From: CAZUDI01 sp964618975
GTDB taxonomy: Bacteria; Desulfobacterota; Desulfomonilia; UBA1062
Direction: 5' to 3'
DNA length: 5,548 bases
Assembly (NCBI GenBank): GCA_964618975.1
Contig: CAZUDI010000108.1
Location: 1 to 5,548, forward strand
Position numbers and translations under genes: made by a program. Below, one piece after another: positions 1 to 5,548 of the stretch (position 1 is its first letter; every line of letters begins with the position of its first letter). Under the pieces are notes generated by a model. That model was not told the DNA's origin. It did not search any database and saw only the letters and a list, made by a program, of their open reading frames with translations.

Positions 1-1
1 T

Positions 2-571
2 GAGGACCAGACCTTCTTCCCCGGTCAGCGGGGGGAGTACCCGGAGGACCTCGAGACCTTCCGCACTACATCCAAGGGATTCGAGGTCTTCCTGCGGCCC
101 ATCAGGATCTGTGACGAGGGTCTCCTGAAGGATTTCGTCTACTCCCTGTCCCAGACGACCCTCTACCGCCGCTTCTTCGCCCCCGCGGTCGATCTCCCCC
201 ACCGGGACCTGCAGCGCTTTGTGGTGATCGATTATTCCCGCGAGATGGCCATCCTGGCCGTGCGCATACACGGCACGCGCGAGGAAATCGTGGGCGCCGG
301 GAGGTACCGCATCAACGACGACGCCCACACGGCCAACCTGACCCTGGTAGTCAAAGACGCCTATCAGAACCTGGGCATCGGTCGGGAACTGCTGAACTAT
401 CTCACCAACATCGCCAGAAGGAACGGCCTGCTGGGTTTCACGGCTGAGATCCTCACTGAGAACAAACCCATGCTGCACCTGCTGCGCGATTTCCGGCACA
501 GCTCCCGGGACAACCAGGTCACGCGCTCCGCAGGCATCGTCTATGCCACCTTCACCTTCGCCCAGGACTAG
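2..571 (+). CDS. C-terminal part of a GNAT-domain protein, probably a bifunctional acetyl-CoA hydrolase/transferase-GNAT fusion (5' end outside window)
   Basis: The frame is open from the first bases and ends at TAG 569-571, giving 189 visible residues and no credible start; the internal ATG at 221 lies inside the domain and has no ribosome binding site. From about residue 28 ('VFLRPI') the protein reads as a GNAT N-acetyltransferase fold. Its acetyl-CoA-binding motif A is at residues 121-127 (YQNLGIG, the Q-x-x-G-x-G signature), followed by a helix and 'LGFTAEIL'. Preceding residues such as 'YPEDLETFRTT' resemble the linker joining a CoA-transferase domain to GNAT in fused acetyl-CoA hydrolase/transferase-GNAT proteins known from sulfate-reducing and syntrophic bacteria; this is recalled family knowledge. 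The expected activity would be CoA transfer or hydrolysis plus acylation of an unknown substrate. The C-terminus is slightly divergent: the usual 'GF' turn after 'MLHLL' is replaced by 'RDFRHSS'. GNAT is confident; the fusion is inferred, since the upstream part is not visible. Confidence 0.85.
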   Translation, partial: EDQTFFPGQRGEYPEDLETFRTTSKGFEVFLRPIRICDEGLLKDFVYSLSQTTLYRRFFAPAVDLPHRDLQRFVVIDYSREMAILAVRIHGTREEIVGAGRYRINDDAHTANLTLVVKDAYQNLGIGRELLNYLTNIARRNGLLGFTAEILTENKPMLHLLRDFRHSSRDNQVTRSAGIVYATFTFAQD

Positions 572-580
572 GTGTGCCGC

Positions 581-600
581 ATGGGGTTACCACTCCCCAT
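581..600 (+). terminator. Small hairpin after the GNAT gene, weak terminator candidate
   Basis: ATGGGG (581-586) and CCCCAT (595-600) form a perfect 6-bp stem with an 8-nt loop, starting 10 nt after the stop of the upstream gene. No T-tract follows, so it does not meet the usual intrinsic terminator definition. It may instead protect the 3' end or be chance in GC-rich DNA. Confidence 0.25.
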
Positions 601-688
601 CTTGGCAGACAAAACGCGTCGCCTTCTTGAGGCTCGGGATTTTCAGAGGCAAGAGATGGGCCCCCGATGAGCACTCCCGGCTGGGAAG

Positions 689-703
689 GGCGGCCAGGCC
701 GCC
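689..703. repeat. Perfect 15-bp GC palindrome in the convergent intergenic gap
   Basis: GGCGGCC-A-GGCCGCC is a perfect odd palindrome centred on 696, between two convergent genes. No T-run follows on either strand. It could add to bidirectional termination or be a protein-binding site; nothing in the sequence decides. The rest of 572-748 shows no gene I can support. Confidence 0.35.
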
Positions 704-723
704 TGTGCGTCTATCCCGCAGCG

Positions 724-747
724 CACCCTGAAAGGCTACAGGGGGTG
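724..747 (-). terminator. Interrupted hairpin abutting the response-regulator stop codon
   Basis: On the plus strand CACCCTG (724-730) faces CAGGGGGTG (739-747) across an 8-nt loop: seven base pairs with two extra G bulged. In the minus-strand transcript it begins one nucleotide after the TGA stop of the response regulator. No U-tract follows, so it is only a weak candidate for termination or 3'-end protection. Confidence 0.3.
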
Positions 748-748
748 A

Positions 749-1357
749 TCATTCTTTTTGATTCTTGATTACATCGGGATAGTTCTTCGCGAGGCATTCG
801 GGACAGATCCCGTGGGAGAACTGGGCCTCGGAATGCATTGAGATGTAGGCCTCAAGCCTCTGCCAACTCTCCGAATCGTCCCTTATTCGGTGACAGAAGG
901 AACAGATGGGGATGATGCCCTGCAGGGTCCGGATGTGGCTATGGGCCTCCTCGAGCTGCCGGATACGCCGCGAAAGGTCTTCCTGCAGGGCGATCATGCG
1001 CTGGGCGGCCTTGATGCGGGCGAAGAGTTCCGCCTTCTGAAAAGGCTTGATGATGTAGTCATCCGCCCCCGACTGCAGCCCAAGCGCGATATCCTCCACC
1101 CGGCCCCGCGCGGTGAGGAGGATCACATAGGTGAGTCCGCTAGGCCTGTCTGTCCGCAGTCGGCGGCAGATTTCCACCCCGTCCATATCGGGCATCATCC
1201 AGTCCAGGATTGCCAGGGCCGGCGGTTCCGCAGAAATCAGCCGCTGGTAGGCCTCGACACCCTCCCCGGTGGAGACGACCTCATAGCCCCACTTCACGAG
1301 CAGCATCTCGAGCTTGCGGCAGGAGACAAAATCGTCATCGGCAATCAAAATCCGCAC
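749..1357 (-). CDS. Single-receiver response regulator with a C-terminal four-cysteine module
   Basis: This is a 202-residue cytoplasmic protein, probably a phosphorylation-controlled switch without a DNA-binding output domain. Residues 1-120 form a CheY-like receiver: acidic triad D7-D8-D9, phospho-acceptor D52 in 'LAILDWMMPDMDG', T82 in 'LLTA', and K104 in 'IIKPF'. All catalytic residues are intact. A charged helical, probably coiled-coil linker spans about 107-146. The end carries C152-x2-C155 ('IPICSFC') and C185-x2-C188 ('GICPEC') with H182 nearby, a plausible metal site. Similar tails follow receiver or PAS domains in many deltaproteobacterial signalling proteins; I know no established function. 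I chose GTG 1357 because it directly precedes the receiver's first strand (VRILIADDD) and has an AAGGGAGA ribosome binding site. An ATG at 1462 would add 35 residues unlike any receiver. It lies 118 nt downstream of the sigma54 activator on the same strand, so co-transcription is possible. No partner kinase is visible. Confidence 0.9.
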   Translation of the reverse strand: MRILIADDDFVSCRKLEMLLVKWGYEVVSTGEGVEAYQRLISAEPPALAILDWMMPDMDGVEICRRLRTDRPSGLTYVILLTARGRVEDIALGLQSGADDYIIKPFQKAELFARIKAAQRMIALQEDLSRRIRQLEEAHSHIRTLQGIIPICSFCHRIRDDSESWQRLEAYISMHSEAQFSHGICPECLAKNYPDVIKNQKE

Positions 1358-1361
1358 AGTC

Positions 1362-1369
1362 TCTCCCTT
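1362..1369 (-). promoter_or_regulatory. Ribosome binding site deciding the GTG start of the response regulator
   Basis: On the minus strand AAGGGAGA lies just upstream of GTG 1357; the AAGGGAG core has a 5-nt spacer. This supports translation from the GTG rather than from the upstream in-frame ATG at 1462, which lies inside the inverted-repeat region. Confidence 0.7.
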
Positions 1370-1404
1370 ATCTCGTGATCGTCCGGGATCGAGATCGCTT
1401 GAGA

Positions 1405-1451
1405 GATATCTTGCACCCCGTTGACACCCACGCGTCAATGGTGCAAATATC
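1405..1451. repeat. Long imperfect inverted repeat between the two regulatory genes
   Basis: On the plus strand the left arm is GATATC-TTGCACC-CCG-TTGAC (1405-1425) and the right arm is GTCAA-TGGTGCAA-ATATC (1434-1451), around an 8-nt loop (1426-1433). Paired blocks are TTGAC/GTCAA, TTGCACC/GGTGCAA and GATAT/ATATC, with small internal mismatches and bulges. It fills much of the 118-nt gap between the sigma54 activator and the response regulator. In minus-strand RNA it would form a strong hairpin about 47 nt before the response-regulator start. It may be an operator, a processing or attenuation hairpin; the lack of a U-run argues against a simple intrinsic terminator. Confidence 0.65.
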
Positions 1452-1475
1452 CCACGGGGCAAGGGAAGGCCGCGC

Positions 1476-4400
1476 TCAGAGCCCCAGCTTCTTCATGCGA
1501 GCATAAAGGGTGGTGCGCTTCATGCCCAAAAGCTCCGCCGCCCCCCCCCTGCCGTCGATCCTGCCCCCGGTGGTATCCAGCACGGCCTTGATATGCCGCC
1601 GTTGCACCTCGTCCAGGGTGAGCACCTCCGCCTGAGCGACCTGGTAAGGGTGCCCCTCAGGATTGCCGGGTAGCTCGAGCAGGAAGCCGCCATCCTTCGA
1701 CAGGATCACCGAGCGTTCCATGATGTTCTGCAGCTCGCGCACGTTGCCCGGCCAGCGGTAGGTCATGAGGCGGGCCTCCTCGGCCTCGCTCAGCTTAAGA
1801 CTGTGCTTGTTATAGCGCCGGGCATAAAGGGCCAGGAAATGACGCGCGAGCCTGACAATATCGTCGCAACGCTCCCTTAGGGGAGGGATGAGGAGCGGTA
1901 CCACATTCAGCCGGTAGAAGAGGTCTTCGCGGAAATTCCCGGCGGCCAGTTCCTGTTTCAGGTCGCGGTTGGTGGCGCTCACCAGGCGAAAATCCGAGAT
2001 CAGGGTGCGCGTGCCCCCCACCCGCACAAAACTCTTCTCCTGCAGCGTACGCAGGAGTTTCACCTGGACGGACAGGGGAATATCGCCTACCTCGTCGATG
2101 AAGAGCGTGCCCCTGTTCGCCAGTTCGAGCCGACCCGGTTTCTGTCGATCAGCGCCGGTAAAGGCCCCCTTCTCATGCCCGAACAACTCGCTCTCGATGA
2201 GGTTCTCCGGGATACTGGAGAATTCCACCGCCACGAACGGCCCCTGAGCGCGGGGACTCATGGCATGGATCCTGCGAGCCAGCAACTCCTTGCCCACCCC
2301 GGTCTCGCCGAGGATCAGGACCGGGGCCTCGGAGTCGGCCACCTGATCGGTCTGCTCCAGCAGGGCCCGCATGGGGGGGCTCTCGGCAACGATCGCATGC
2401 GAATAGCGTTCGGTGGCACTGGCCGATTCCTCGGTCGCCAGCGAGGTCTGGGCCTCGATCAGCCGGCAATAGCCCTCGATACGTTCGATATAGGAGCTTA
2501 CGTGCCGCGCGATACGCAGCAGCAGGGCCCGATCGAAACGGTGAAAGTCCTTCTCGGTATAGGATCTCTCGTGATACAGCACCCCCTGGACGGAGCCCCT
2601 GAGCTCCAGGGGCAGGCACAAAACGGCCGCCTGCGGCGTCTTCTTCTCCGGGGAGGTATACACCAGGGGCTGATTACTCCCCAGCACCCGGGTTATCAGC
2701 TGCCGTTTGAAACGGAAGTCCTCCGCCTGGGTCTCCGCCCTGGACAGGTTATAGCCGGCCCTGAGCACCGGGCTGCGCTTGCCCCGCCCTTCGGCATACC
2801 AGAAGAGCCCCCCCCGTTCGGCGCCGAAGAAACGGCAGGTGCCGGCGATCAGGCGCGAGAGCAGCTCATCCTGGTCAGTGCTTGGCACGAACTCGTCGAG
2901 CAGGTCCATGAACTGGCCCAGCGCGGTCTCCCCCCGGGTGGAGTCCGCCATCAAAAACTCTATCCCCACGAGGGCCTTGAGATCGTCGGGAAAGCCGCTG
3001 CCCGAGAAACCGCTCATCCCCTCCCAGGCCTTGAGTGCCAGTTCGCGCGCGGCATGCTCGTCCTTCTGCACCAGCTTCAGGCGCGCCATCTCGATCCTGG
3101 TCTTGGCCAGTTCGATGGGATCGCCCGACTGCAGCAGATCGGCCTCGCTGGAGAGCAGCAGGGACTCCACCTCCCGCTGGTGGGCCCCGGATCTGCGCGC
3201 CTGCCGGGCGCGGATGCGCAGAAGTGCACCCCTTAGATTGAGGTTGGGGCCCTCGATAAGCTTTTCCATCTCCCGCTGGGGGATGTGTTCCGGCGCCGGG
3301 GTGTAACCGAGTTCGTCGTACCTGAAGACCATCTCCAGAAAGACCGGCCAGGTATACTGAGGTCCATAGGGCCAGGTATAGCGTTTGCCCAGGGTGGTGG
3401 GGATGAATCCGTGGGCGATCTCGGCCACCTTCTCCACATGGCCCTCGAGATAGTGATAGAGCATGACCCCGCGCTGGGTGATGTACAAGGCACGGTTGTT
3501 GTTCTGTTCGATGGCATCGTCGCGGGCCTTGATCAGGTGGGCGAGCGCCTCCCGGCGCTTGCCCATACGCAGCAGGACCAGCCCCAGCGAGGCCTGATAC
3601 AGGGTGGCGTAGGTGTATTCGGCGTTCATCAGGGCCCGCCGCCAGCTCGCGTCGAGCACCCCTATGGCGCGGTGAAACTGCCCCAGGAGGGCCGCACTGT
3701 GGCCCAGAAAGATCGGAACGGCAAAATTGAACAGCAAGGAAAACAACTTGTCCTGTGCACCCTCCGCCTGCTGCATGGCCCTCTCGAAACAGTCCACGGC
3801 CTCACGGTAGCGGCCCTGGATGTAGTAGAAGATGCCCCGGTATTCCGCGGTCTGCTGGCGGATATCCTCATCCCCCAGGGATTCGACGATCTCGATCCCG
3901 GAGTTCAGGCAGTCAAGGGCCGCGGGAAGGCTGTCAGCCAGGTAGGCGAACATCCCGGACATAAGGAGTGTCAGCGCCAGGGAGCGCCGATCGCCGAGGT
4001 CCTCGGCGATCATTCGCGCCTTTGTGAGGAGCCGCGGGGGCTCGTCGAGGTTCGTTCCCAGCAGCAGGCTCAGCCGCGAGATGATCAATACCGCCGCCAC
4101 ATAGAGGCTGCCCTCGGCCGGCGACAGATCCCCGACAGGCAGACAGGCCACGGCAGACTCGAGCAGTTCCCGCGCACGCCCCATGTCACGCCGCGCCACG
4201 GACGCGAGCGCCTGTTCGTATGCCAGAGAGGCCGCCTCAAAACGCCTTCCGGCCCTCTCCAGCAGACGGGCCAGGGCCGGGGCCTCCAGACGGGACGTGA
4301 GACCCTGATCGGAGAGCACCTGCAGAAAGCCCTCCAGGCGTTCCTGCGTGAAGTAGTCCCTGAGCCTTGATGCGATCTCCGCGGGCAGGCCCTCCTTCAG

Positions 4401-4592
4401 ACGCAGGCCTGTCTGGGGATCGCCCCGGGCCCAGCCGCACTCCCGGGTCTGGTCAATCAGATCGAATAGCTCTCCGGCCTCGAGCGGAACGAGCGCCGCG
4501 AGAACGTCTATGGGCGTGCTCCAGGAAAGGGTGTACATCAGGGCCAGGAATCCCCACTGGTCTTCGGAAAAATCCGGAATCGGGTCTTGCAT
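1476..4592 (-). CDS. Sigma54-dependent transcriptional activator with TPR-like sensor region, GAF, AAA+ and Fis-type HTH
   Basis: This 1038-residue enhancer-binding protein would use ATP hydrolysis to open sigma54-RNA polymerase promoters. Residues 1-100 look like a winged-helix-type helical segment, and about 105-530 are helical TPR-like repeats (clearest at 250-277, 'YIQGRYREAVDCFERA', and 331-360). A GAF domain covers about 562-705, with a helical linker to 735. The AAA+ domain has Walker A GETGVGKE (762-769), the sigma54-contacting loop GAFTGA (809-814), Walker B with D833-E834, arginine-finger region FREDLFYRL (887-895) and WPGNVREL (947-954). A Fis-type HTH closes the protein (about 993-1036). 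All AAA+ motifs are intact, so it should be active. The start at 4592 has a GGGGAGG ribosome binding site six bases upstream. There is no receiver domain, so control should be by ligand or protein binding at the GAF or TPR part. It is divergent from a CoA-transferase gene with a sigma54 promoter, its likely target. Nine consecutive G fall in the HTH coding region. Confidence 0.95.
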   Translation of the reverse strand: MQDPIPDFSEDQWGFLALMYTLSWSTPIDVLAALVPLEAGELFDLIDQTRECGWARGDPQTGLRLKEGLPAEIASRLRDYFTQERLEGFLQVLSDQGLTSRLEAPALARLLERAGRRFEAASLAYEQALASVARRDMGRARELLESAVACLPVGDLSPAEGSLYVAAVLIISRLSLLLGTNLDEPPRLLTKARMIAEDLGDRRSLALTLLMSGMFAYLADSLPAALDCLNSGIEIVESLGDEDIRQQTAEYRGIFYYIQGRYREAVDCFERAMQQAEGAQDKLFSLLFNFAVPIFLGHSAALLGQFHRAIGVLDASWRRALMNAEYTYATLYQASLGLVLLRMGKRREALAHLIKARDDAIEQNNNRALYITQRGVMLYHYLEGHVEKVAEIAHGFIPTTLGKRYTWPYGPQYTWPVFLEMVFRYDELGYTPAPEHIPQREMEKLIEGPNLNLRGALLRIRARQARRSGAHQREVESLLLSSEADLLQSGDPIELAKTRIEMARLKLVQKDEHAARELALKAWEGMSGFSGSGFPDDLKALVGIEFLMADSTRGETALGQFMDLLDEFVPSTDQDELLSRLIAGTCRFFGAERGGLFWYAEGRGKRSPVLRAGYNLSRAETQAEDFRFKRQLITRVLGSNQPLVYTSPEKKTPQAAVLCLPLELRGSVQGVLYHERSYTEKDFHRFDRALLLRIARHVSSYIERIEGYCRLIEAQTSLATEESASATERYSHAIVAESPPMRALLEQTDQVADSEAPVLILGETGVGKELLARRIHAMSPRAQGPFVAVEFSSIPENLIESELFGHEKGAFTGADRQKPGRLELANRGTLFIDEVGDIPLSVQVKLLRTLQEKSFVRVGGTRTLISDFRLVSATNRDLKQELAAGNFREDLFYRLNVVPLLIPPLRERCDDIVRLARHFLALYARRYNKHSLKLSEAEEARLMTYRWPGNVRELQNIMERSVILSKDGGFLLELPGNPEGHPYQVAQAEVLTLDEVQRRHIKAVLDTTGGRIDGRGGAAELLGMKRTTLYARMKKLGL
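1541..1549 (-). repeat. Nine-base G tract within the HTH coding region of the activator
   Basis: Nine consecutive C on the plus strand (G on the coding strand) encode residues 1015-1018 (R-G-G-A) at the start of the Fis-type HTH. Gain or loss of one base would shift the frame and destroy the recognition helix while leaving the ATPase intact. The frame is intact here. Shorter runs occur in the same gene (eight C at 2808-2815, seven G at 2373-2379), so GC bias alone may explain it. Confidence 0.6.
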
Positions 4593-4624
4593 GCGGCACC
4601 TCCCCGACAGATGCAGAATGATTA

Positions 4625-4653
4625 AGCCTAGTGGTATTGGATGTCCCCGTCAA
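4625..4653 (-). promoter_or_regulatory. Candidate sigma70-type promoter of the sigma54 activator gene
   Basis: On the minus strand TTGACG (4653-4648) and TAGGCT (4630-4625) are separated by 17 bp. The -35 matches the consensus at five of six positions, the -10 at only three. The spacing and its location just upstream of the activator start (4592) fit, but the weak -10 keeps confidence low. It overlaps the dyad at 4630-4677, which would allow autoregulation. Confidence 0.35.
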
Positions 4654-4677
4654 GCCCGATGTCTCAATAAGGTCACT
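4630..4677. promoter_or_regulatory. Candidate upstream activator sequence (interrupted dyad)
   Basis: AGTGGTATTG (4630-4639) faces CAATAAGGTCACT (4665-4677): TATTG/CAATA and AGTG/CACT pair as inverted half-sites with unequal internal spacing. A direct repeat of GATGTC (4640-4645, 4659-4664) lies inside. The centre is about 130 bp upstream of the predicted sigma54 transcription start, a normal distance for enhancer-binding proteins, and it overlaps the candidate promoter of the activator gene. Assignment to this activator is inference from position. Confidence 0.3.
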
Positions 4678-4759
4678 GCCGTCCGTCCATATCTGGTCAT
4701 CTGGGTATTTCTTGATAACTTTAATATGTGTTTACAGGCTGTTGTATTGTTTGTGCCCT

Positions 4760-4775
4760 TGGCACACCTCCTGCT
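4760..4775 (+). promoter_or_regulatory. Sigma54 (-24/-12) promoter of the CoA-transferase gene
   Basis: TGGCAC (4760-4765), five bases, then CTGCT (4771-4775) match the consensus TGGCAC-N5-TTGC(A/T) except for one T to C. The invariant GG and GC are exactly 12 bp apart. Transcription would start near 4785-4788, giving a leader of about 64 nt before the ATG at 4850. The divergently encoded regulator is a GAFTGA-containing sigma54 activator, which strongly supports this call. The stretch upstream (about 4705-4755) is AT-rich, as is usual where DNA must bend between enhancer and promoter. Confidence 0.78.
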
Positions 4776-4787
4776 CATATCCTATCG

Positions 4788-4837
4788 GCATGTCCGGCAC
4801 ACCAGGCACCATGATTGCGACATGCACATCGAGTGCA
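4788..4837 (+). other. Two overlapping inverted repeats in the leader of the CoA-transferase mRNA
   Basis: GCATGTC (4788-4794) pairs perfectly with GACATGC (4819-4825). TGCAC (4823-4827) pairs with GTGCA (4833-4837) across a 5-nt loop and ends on the first base of the ribosome binding site. The two share 4823-4825 and exclude each other. Whether this has any regulatory meaning is unknown; short stems like these arise by chance. Confidence 0.25.
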
Positions 4838-4842
4838 GGAGG
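4837..4842 (+). promoter_or_regulatory. Ribosome binding site fixing the CoA-transferase start
   Basis: A perfect AGGAGG sits seven bases before ATG 4850. In-frame ATGs at 4790 and 4811 lack such a site, and 4790 would lie almost on the predicted transcription start, so 4850 is preferred. Confidence 0.85.
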
Positions 4843-4849
4843 GCACCAT

Positions 4850-5548
4850 ATGAGTTGGCAAGAAGCTTACCAAGAAAAACTGATCTCGGTGGAGGATGCG
4901 GCAGCACTGATCGAGTCCGGGGACCACCTCACCATGTCTCCCGGCGGCAGCTGCCCCATAGATTTCATGTTGAAGCTCGGGGAGCGGGCCGGGGAGCTTG
5001 AGGACGTCACCATCACCTCGGGCCTGTTGTTCACGCCGCTGCCGCACCTCTATCGTCAATGCCGGGGGCATATCAACCATCATTCGGTATTCGTGGGGCC
5101 GCTGGAAAGGTTCTTTCTGGGCGAGGAGAACATCGAGATCACCTCATACCACTTCTCGCAGACCGACAACCTCTTCACGCAGGTCGTCACCCCCAATGTG
5201 GTGGTCTGGGAGGTTTCGCCCCCCAACGAGAAAGGCTACATGAGCTTCGGCCCCCTGGGCAGCTTCTGCAACGCCGTCACCGCCTCGGTGCGCTGCGAGA
5301 AGATCATCTGTCAGGTCAACCCCAAGGTGCCCTGGATCAGCGGCTCTCAGTCCCACATCCACGTCAGCGAGGTCGACTATATCTGCGAGGCCGAGCACGA
5401 CCTGGCCCAGGCACCCTATGTGGCCCCGGGCGAGATCGAGATGACTATCGCAGGCTACATCAGAGACCTCATCCCCGACGGGGCCTGCATCCAGCTCGGG
5501 GTGGGCAAGATCCCCAATGCCGTGGGCGAGGCCCTGATCAACAAAAAC
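4850..5548 (+). CDS. Acetyl-CoA hydrolase/4-hydroxybutyrate CoA-transferase family protein, N-terminal part (3' end outside window)
   Basis: The frame runs from ATG 4850 to the window end, 233 residues without a stop. The start 'MSWQEAYQEKLISVEDAAALI' region, 'SGDHLTMSPGGSCP', the 'NPKVPWISGSQSHIHVSE' block (about 163-180) and the glycine-rich QLGVGKIPNAV (215-225) fit the acetyl-CoA hydrolase/transferase family that includes 4-hydroxybutyrate and acetate CoA-transferases. Such enzymes move CoA between an acyl-CoA and a carboxylate through a glutamyl-CoA intermediate in the cytoplasm. The catalytic glutamate is expected shortly after the point where the window stops, so activity cannot be judged. 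Family members are usually about 430 residues; GNAT-fused forms are nearer 600 or more, and this one may be fused like the gene at the window's left edge. It lies behind a sigma54 promoter, divergent from a sigma54 activator, so it is probably switched on by that regulator. The acyl substrate cannot be told from sequence. Confidence 0.92.
   Translation, partial: MSWQEAYQEKLISVEDAAALIESGDHLTMSPGGSCPIDFMLKLGERAGELEDVTITSGLLFTPLPHLYRQCRGHINHHSVFVGPLERFFLGEENIEITSYHFSQTDNLFTQVVTPNVVVWEVSPPNEKGYMSFGPLGSFCNAVTASVRCEKIICQVNPKVPWISGSQSHIHVSEVDYICEAEHDLAQAPYVAPGEIEMTIAGYIRDLIPDGACIQLGVGKIPNAVGEALINKN

Noticed and set aside
603..618. TGGCAG...CGCG resembling a sigma54 promoter at correct GG-GC spacing
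   Set aside because: The -12 half is poor and no plus-strand gene follows; it would read antisense into the response regulator.
1358..1462. N-terminal extension of the response regulator to ATG 1462
   Set aside because: The added 35 residues do not look like part of a receiver, and they overlap the inverted repeat. GTG 1357 has a good ribosome binding site and begins exactly at the first receiver strand.
890..1506. Plus-strand open frames opposite the response regulator
   Set aside because: They are antisense to an intact receiver domain, with low-complexity translations and no ribosome binding site noted.
2175..4370. Two long plus-strand open frames (2175-3236 and 3285-4370) opposite the activator gene
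   Set aside because: They are antisense to a gene with intact GAF, AAA+ and HTH motifs, show no recognisable domain, and are expected from GC-rich codon bias.
4691..4704. Direct repeat ATCTGG-TC-ATCTGG upstream of the sigma54 promoter
   Set aside because: Six-base copies 8 bp apart are too short, and not on the same helical face, to claim as a binding site.
4705..4718. Possible IHF site around TTGATA (4712-4717)
   Set aside because: Only the core half matches and the A-tract half does not fit the consensus, although the position between dyad and sigma54 promoter is suitable.
1..5548. CRISPR arrays, tRNA or rRNA genes, insertion sequences
   Set aside because: I saw no regularly spaced repeats, tRNA-like cloverleaf, conserved rRNA segment or transposase in either strand.

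Overview
The window is GC-rich, gene-dense bacterial DNA. Two pieces of acetyl-CoA hydrolase/transferase-type genes flank two regulatory genes on the opposite strand. Three things suggest a Desulfobacterota (former deltaproteobacterial) or similar anaerobic/syntrophic organism: CoA-transferase domains fused to a GNAT acetyltransferase, a very large TPR-GAF sigma54 activator, and a response regulator with a C-terminal four-cysteine 'IPICSFC...GICPEC' module. This lineage call is an inference from gene families, not from a marker gene.

Layout. Positions 2-571 (+) hold the 3' end of a gene whose product ends in a GNAT domain, most likely the tail of a bifunctional acetyl-CoA hydrolase/transferase-GNAT protein. 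Positions 572-748 are a convergent intergenic gap with three small inverted repeats and no recognisable gene. Positions 749-1357 (-) encode a single-receiver response regulator without an output DNA-binding domain. Positions 1358-1475 are a spacer dominated by a long imperfect inverted repeat. Positions 1476-4592 (-) encode a 1038-residue sigma54 enhancer-binding protein (helical TPR-like sensor region, GAF, AAA+, Fis-type HTH). Positions 4593-4849 are a divergent promoter region. It has a well-matched -24/-12 (sigma54) promoter reading right, a weaker -35/-10 candidate reading left, and a candidate upstream activator dyad between them. Positions 4850-5548 (+) encode the N-terminal 233 residues of a second acetyl-CoA hydrolase/4-hydroxybutyrate CoA-transferase-family protein, which runs off the window.

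How it may work together (inference). The sigma54 activator is transcribed divergently from a CoA-transferase gene that carries a sigma54 promoter, so it is probably the direct, local activator of that gene. Its GAF and TPR-like parts would sense a small molecule or partner protein linked to acyl-CoA or carboxylate metabolism. The response regulator lies downstream on the same strand and may be co-transcribed or separately controlled through the inverted repeat between them. The two CoA-transferase-type fragments on either side raise the possibility that the regulatory pair sits between two paralogues. The clearest points to follow are the promoter-regulator pairing, the unusual sensor architecture, the nine-G tract in the HTH-coding region, and the hairpin between the two regulatory genes.
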